Below are positions 61,221 to 64,000 of a stretch of 64,000 nt of DNA, piece after piece. Location of the stretch: positions 124,001-188,000 of the forward strand of contig NZ_BKZV01000003.1 of NCBI RefSeq assembly GCF_008974285.1, given 5' to 3'. The number at the start of each line of letters is the position of its first letter. The first letter of the stretch is position 1. The notes beneath the pieces are model-generated. The model searched no databases and was not told where the DNA came from. It saw only the letters and a list, made by a program, of their open reading frames with translations. Origin of the DNA: Thermogemmatispora aurantia. Lineage in GTDB: Bacteria; Chloroflexota; Ktedonobacteria; Ktedonobacterales; Ktedonobacteraceae. Made by a program: the position numbers and the translations under genes.

Positions 61221-64000
61221 TCAGCCTGAGCGCTGGCGAGCCACCACGGCCTCCGCCTCGCTTAGCCGCAGCGAGGCCAGACGAGAGACGCTATCGCTGC
61301 CCATTGAGACGCCGTAGATGGCCTGAGCGGCGGTCATTGTCACGCGGTTATGGGTGATGACGATGAACTGAGTGCGCTCGGCCAGGCGCTTGAGAATATC
61401 GCAGAAGCGCGAGACATTGGACTCATCGAGGGCCGCGTCAACCTCGTCCAGGAGACAGAAAGGTGGCGGATTGATTTCCAGGAGCGAGAAGAGCAGGGCC
61501 GCGGAGACCAGGGCGCGCTCACCGCCAGAGAGCAAGGAGAGATCCTGTACCTTCTTGCCGGGGGGCTGGACAATGACCTCGACCCCGAAGGGGAGGCCGC
61601 TGCGGGCTGTGCTGACAGCTTCCTCTGGGGTGGCTGCCTCCTCGTCCGCCTCAGCGCCGTGGCCGTTGCGGGCCGCGTGGCCGTGCCCCCGCTCGCGTAG
61701 TCCTCCTGGGGAACTGCTGGCAGAGGAGCGCTCTGTTGATCCCTCTCGCTCTCCTCCTTTGCTGACCACCAGCTCCAGGCGAGCCTGGCCGCCGTTGAAG
61801 AGGGTACGAAAGTGCTCTCGGAAGCGAGCGTTGACGGCCTCAAAGGTGGTCTCGAACTGGCGCGTCATGGTGGCGTCGAGCTGGCTAATAATGGTGTGGA
61901 GCTGTTGAGCGGCCTGTTCCATATCCGCGATCTGGGCACTGAGGAACTCAAAGCGCTGGCGCTCCTCCTCATACTGGCGAGGGGCATCGGGATCGCAGCC
62001 TCCGAGGGCCTTGAGGCGACTGCGCGCCTGCTCGATCTGACGACGGAGGCGACGCAACGTGGCCTCCTCGTCCCCCTCCTGGCCCATGCTCTCGGCTTCC
62101 CCTGGCCCGGCCTGGGGGATAAGGTGGATCAGTTCTTGCGGATGGCTGAGACCCAGGTCCTCCTGCAGCTGGCTCTGCAGGGCTTCGAGCGAATCGCGGG
62201 CTCGCTGGCTGTCCAACAGGCAGCGCCGATAGAGAATCTCGCACTGAGCGTGCTCCTGGCGGAGCGTGGCCAGCTCCTGCTCACTGGTTGTAAGGCGTTG
62301 CTCTAGTTCGCGCAGGGCCTGCTCGCGCTGCTGGACGAGGAGGCCCGCCTGTCTGGCCTGTTCGCGGGCCTGCTCCAGTTCGCTCCGTTGACGCGCGATA
62401 TTCTCATGGAGGCGTTGCTGTTGCTCCTCTGCCTGGCGCAGGCGCTGCTGCTGCTGCTCAAGCTGGGAACGCAGCTCCTGCTGCTGCTCCTGAGCTTCGG
62501 AGACCTGGCGCTCCAGAGTCTTGGCCTCCTGGCGTTTGACGGCCATTTGGGTGCGCAGGCGCCCCAGCTCCTCCTGCTGGCGGCGATAGGCGGTGGCGCG
62601 CTCCTCAACCTGGGCCTGCAGCTCCTCAACCAGCCCCTGCAGCTCTTGCTGGGCCCGCTCATGGGCCTGGACTCGCTCGCGGGTTGCCTGGACCTCCTGC
62701 TCCAGACCGACGATTTCTGCCGCCAGCTGCTGCTCGACTGAGGTAGCCAGCTTCAGCTCGGTCTGGAGACGTTCCTGCTCCCGCTCGCTGTTGGCCAGCG
62801 CACGGCCCAGTTCCTGCAGACGGGCTGCGTTCTTCTGGATCTCACGTTCAAGAGCGGCCTGCTCGGCGCGTCGTCCTTCCTGGACCCGCTGGATCTCGCT
62901 CATCAGGGTATTGAGGTGATCGATGTGGGTCTTCTGTTCTTCCAGCTGGGCCGGCAGCTCGCGTAGCTCGCGCTCATAGTGGAGGAGACCACCGTTTTGC
63001 TCTCCCTGGGCGTCGCCACCGCTCAGCCAGCCCGACTGCAGTGAGAGTATCTCGCCCTTGCGGGTCACCAGGGCACGCAGGGGCCGACCGGCGTGGTCGG
63101 CGAAGGCCCGAGCCTGAGTCTGAAGCTGGAAGGCGGCAGTCAAATCTTCCACGAGCAGGACGCCGGACAGCAAACGGTAGCACAGTGGCTGGTACTGGTC
63201 TTCACACTCGACAAGCTGCCAGGCCAGACCCAGCACTGCCGGGCGCAGGGCAGGCGACTGGGTGAGGAGCTGCTCCAGGGCGGCCCGCTCTTGCTCGGCC
63301 TGGGAGGGAAAGGCCGGGGGAACAGGAACGCTGCCAGAGGGGTCCGCTTCCTCCTGCAGCCAGAGAAGCAGGGCTCGTCCGGCGCGGCTGCGCTCCAGGT
63401 AGGCCAGGCAGCGCTCAGCCTCGGCCCGTGTTGTCACCACGACGCCTTGTAGAGCCTCACCCAGAGCGGCCTCAATGGCGCGCTCTAGTCCCGCTGGAGC
63501 CAGGACGAGGCGCGGCAGGGGGGCGAGCAAACCGGGCATCTGCTCGCGCGGCGCCCGGAGGAGTGCGCGAACCCCCTCGCTATAGCCGCTGAGATTGCGT
63601 TGCCAGGTACGCAACATGGCCAGGCGATCGGCCAGCGAGCGACGCGCCCGCTCGGCCTCGGCCAGCAGCCCCTTGAGGCGCTCCAGCTCCTGCTGGGCCT
63701 CTTGGAGGCTGCGCTGGAGCGCTTGCTTCCGCTGCGTCAGCTGCTGTTCTTCGTCGCGGGCCACTTGCAGCTGTGAGCGCTGCTCTGCCAGGCGCGTCTC
63801 CAGGGAGCGCAGGGCCTGCTGAGCCTGGGCCAGCGCCTCGCGGCGTGCCGCCAGGGCCCGATTGCGCTCACCCAGGTGCTTCTGCTGACGCCCCAGCTCA
63901 GTCTGAGTGGACCCCAGGCGTGCCTGCGTCTGGATGAGATCATTCTGAGCGGCGCGCAAGCGGCGCTCGTCCAGTTCGTAGTCCTTCTGAACGCGAGCGA
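61221..64000 (-). CDS. smc: SMC chromosome-segregation ATPase, 3' part
   Basis: The frame stays open beyond the window edge, so the N-terminal Walker A head is missing; at least 926 residues are present. Visible parts are an antiparallel coiled coil, the hinge (around residues 140-310 from the first residue seen, with LPRLVLAPAGLERAIEAALG), a second long coiled coil rich in Gln, Glu and Arg, and the C-terminal head with signature LSLLSGGERALVSAALLFSLL, Walker B FCLLDEVDAALDE and the THNRVTM switch. A Gly/Ser/Ala-rich insert lies before the signature region. SMC, with ScpAB, organises and separates chromosomes. The proximal 5S gene is unrelated. Confidence 0.95.
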   Translation of the reverse strand, partial: ARVQKDYELDERRLRAAQNDLIQTQARLGSTQTELGRQQKHLGERNRALAARREALAQAQQALRSLETRLAEQRSQLQVARDEEQQLTQRKQALQRSLQEAQQELERLKGLLAEAERARRSLADRLAMLRTWQRNLSGYSEGVRALLRAPREQMPGLLAPLPRLVLAPAGLERAIEAALGEALQGVVVTTRAEAERCLAYLERSRAGRALLLWLQEEADPSGSVPVPPAFPSQAEQERAALEQLLTQSPALRPAVLGLAWQLVECEDQYQPLCYRLLSGVLLVEDLTAAFQLQTQARAFADHAGRPLRALVTRKGEILSLQSGWLSGGDAQGEQNGGLLHYERELRELPAQLEEQKTHIDHLNTLMSEIQRVQEGRRAEQAALEREIQKNAARLQELGRALANSEREQERLQTELKLATSVEQQLAAEIVGLEQEVQATRERVQAHERAQQELQGLVEELQAQVEERATAYRRQQEELGRLRTQMAVKRQEAKTLERQVSEAQEQQQELRSQLEQQQQRLRQAEEQQQRLHENIARQRSELEQAREQARQAGLLVQQREQALRELEQRLTTSEQELATLRQEHAQCEILYRRCLLDSQRARDSLEALQSQLQEDLGLSHPQELIHLIPQAGPGEAESMGQEGDEEATLRRLRRQIEQARSRLKALGGCDPDAPRQYEEERQRFEFLSAQIADMEQAAQQLHTIISQLDATMTRQFETTFEAVNARFREHFRTLFNGGQARLELVVSKGGEREGSTERSSASSSPGGLRERGHGHAARNGHGAEADEEAATPEEAVSTARSGLPFGVEVIVQPPGKKVQDLSLLSGGERALVSAALLFSLLEINPPPFCLLDEVDAALDESNVSRFCDILKRLAERTQFIVITHNRVTMTAAQAIYGVSMGSDSVSRLASLRLSEAEAVVARQRSG

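Overview
The window looks like the chromosome of a GC-rich Chloroflexota, most plausibly a Ktedonobacteria-type organism such as Thermogemmatispora. This is inferred from the gene mix: coenzyme F420 genes, T-box leaders, an FMN-riboswitch riboflavin importer, an FHA-linked Ser/Thr kinase and a stand-alone 5S rRNA gene. No sequence comparison could be run. Coding density is high, GTG starts and 4-base ATGA/GTGA overlaps are common, and there is no prophage, CRISPR array, insertion sequence or tRNA gene that I can see.

Layout: (1) 0.3-6.6 kb: an HU-like protein; a GntR/UTRA regulator with its own operator, followed by an ADP-ribosylglycohydrolase, an NCS1 permease and a PfkB kinase (a counterpart of E. 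coli yegTUVW with a different transporter class); then a small heat-shock protein and a LOG-family protein. (2) 6.7-8.6 kb: a tyrosine recombinase with a near-consensus promoter and, about 0.4 kb upstream, an 11-bp-arm palindrome shaped like a recombination site. (3) 8.6-14.2 kb: an aldo/keto reductase, a degenerate APH-fold protein, a rhodanese, a DUF6391-like protein and a kinase/zinc-ribbon/FHA protein. (4) 14.3-18.8 kb: 2-oxoglutarate dehydrogenase E2 and E1. (5) 19.2-26.5 kb: a T-box leader, alaX, ileS, a PIG-V-like membrane enzyme and an HD phosphohydrolase.

(6) 26.6-37.8 kb, minus strand: a T-box leader, then argC, argB, hisS, hisG, a HAD-APH fusion, hisH, hisA, hisF and hisI with a divergent C-terminal domain. 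Several junctions are translationally coupled, including hisG to the HAD-APH gene. This fusion is the best candidate for something undescribed, possibly supplying the histidinol-phosphatase step that no other gene here provides. (7) 38-44 kb: a CDF transporter with three tandem C-terminal domains, a HAD hydrolase, ribX and ribY behind an FMN riboswitch, and a DoxX protein.

(8) 44.2-49.2 kb: an F420 block (cofE, an FbiB-C-like nitroreductase, cofD, cofC) followed by two probable F420-dependent oxidoreductases. (9) 49.4-54 kb: an FTR1 iron permease with two palindromic operators over its promoter, and two tandem paralogous methyltransferases sharing an M-x-WWFF N-terminus, separated by a structured intergenic region. 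(10) 54.1-64 kb: glnA, moaA, a small excisionase-type HTH gene, thyX, a GNAT acetyltransferase, a class V aminotransferase, a solitary 5S rRNA gene with its own promoter and long processing stem, and the 3' part of smc, which leaves the window.
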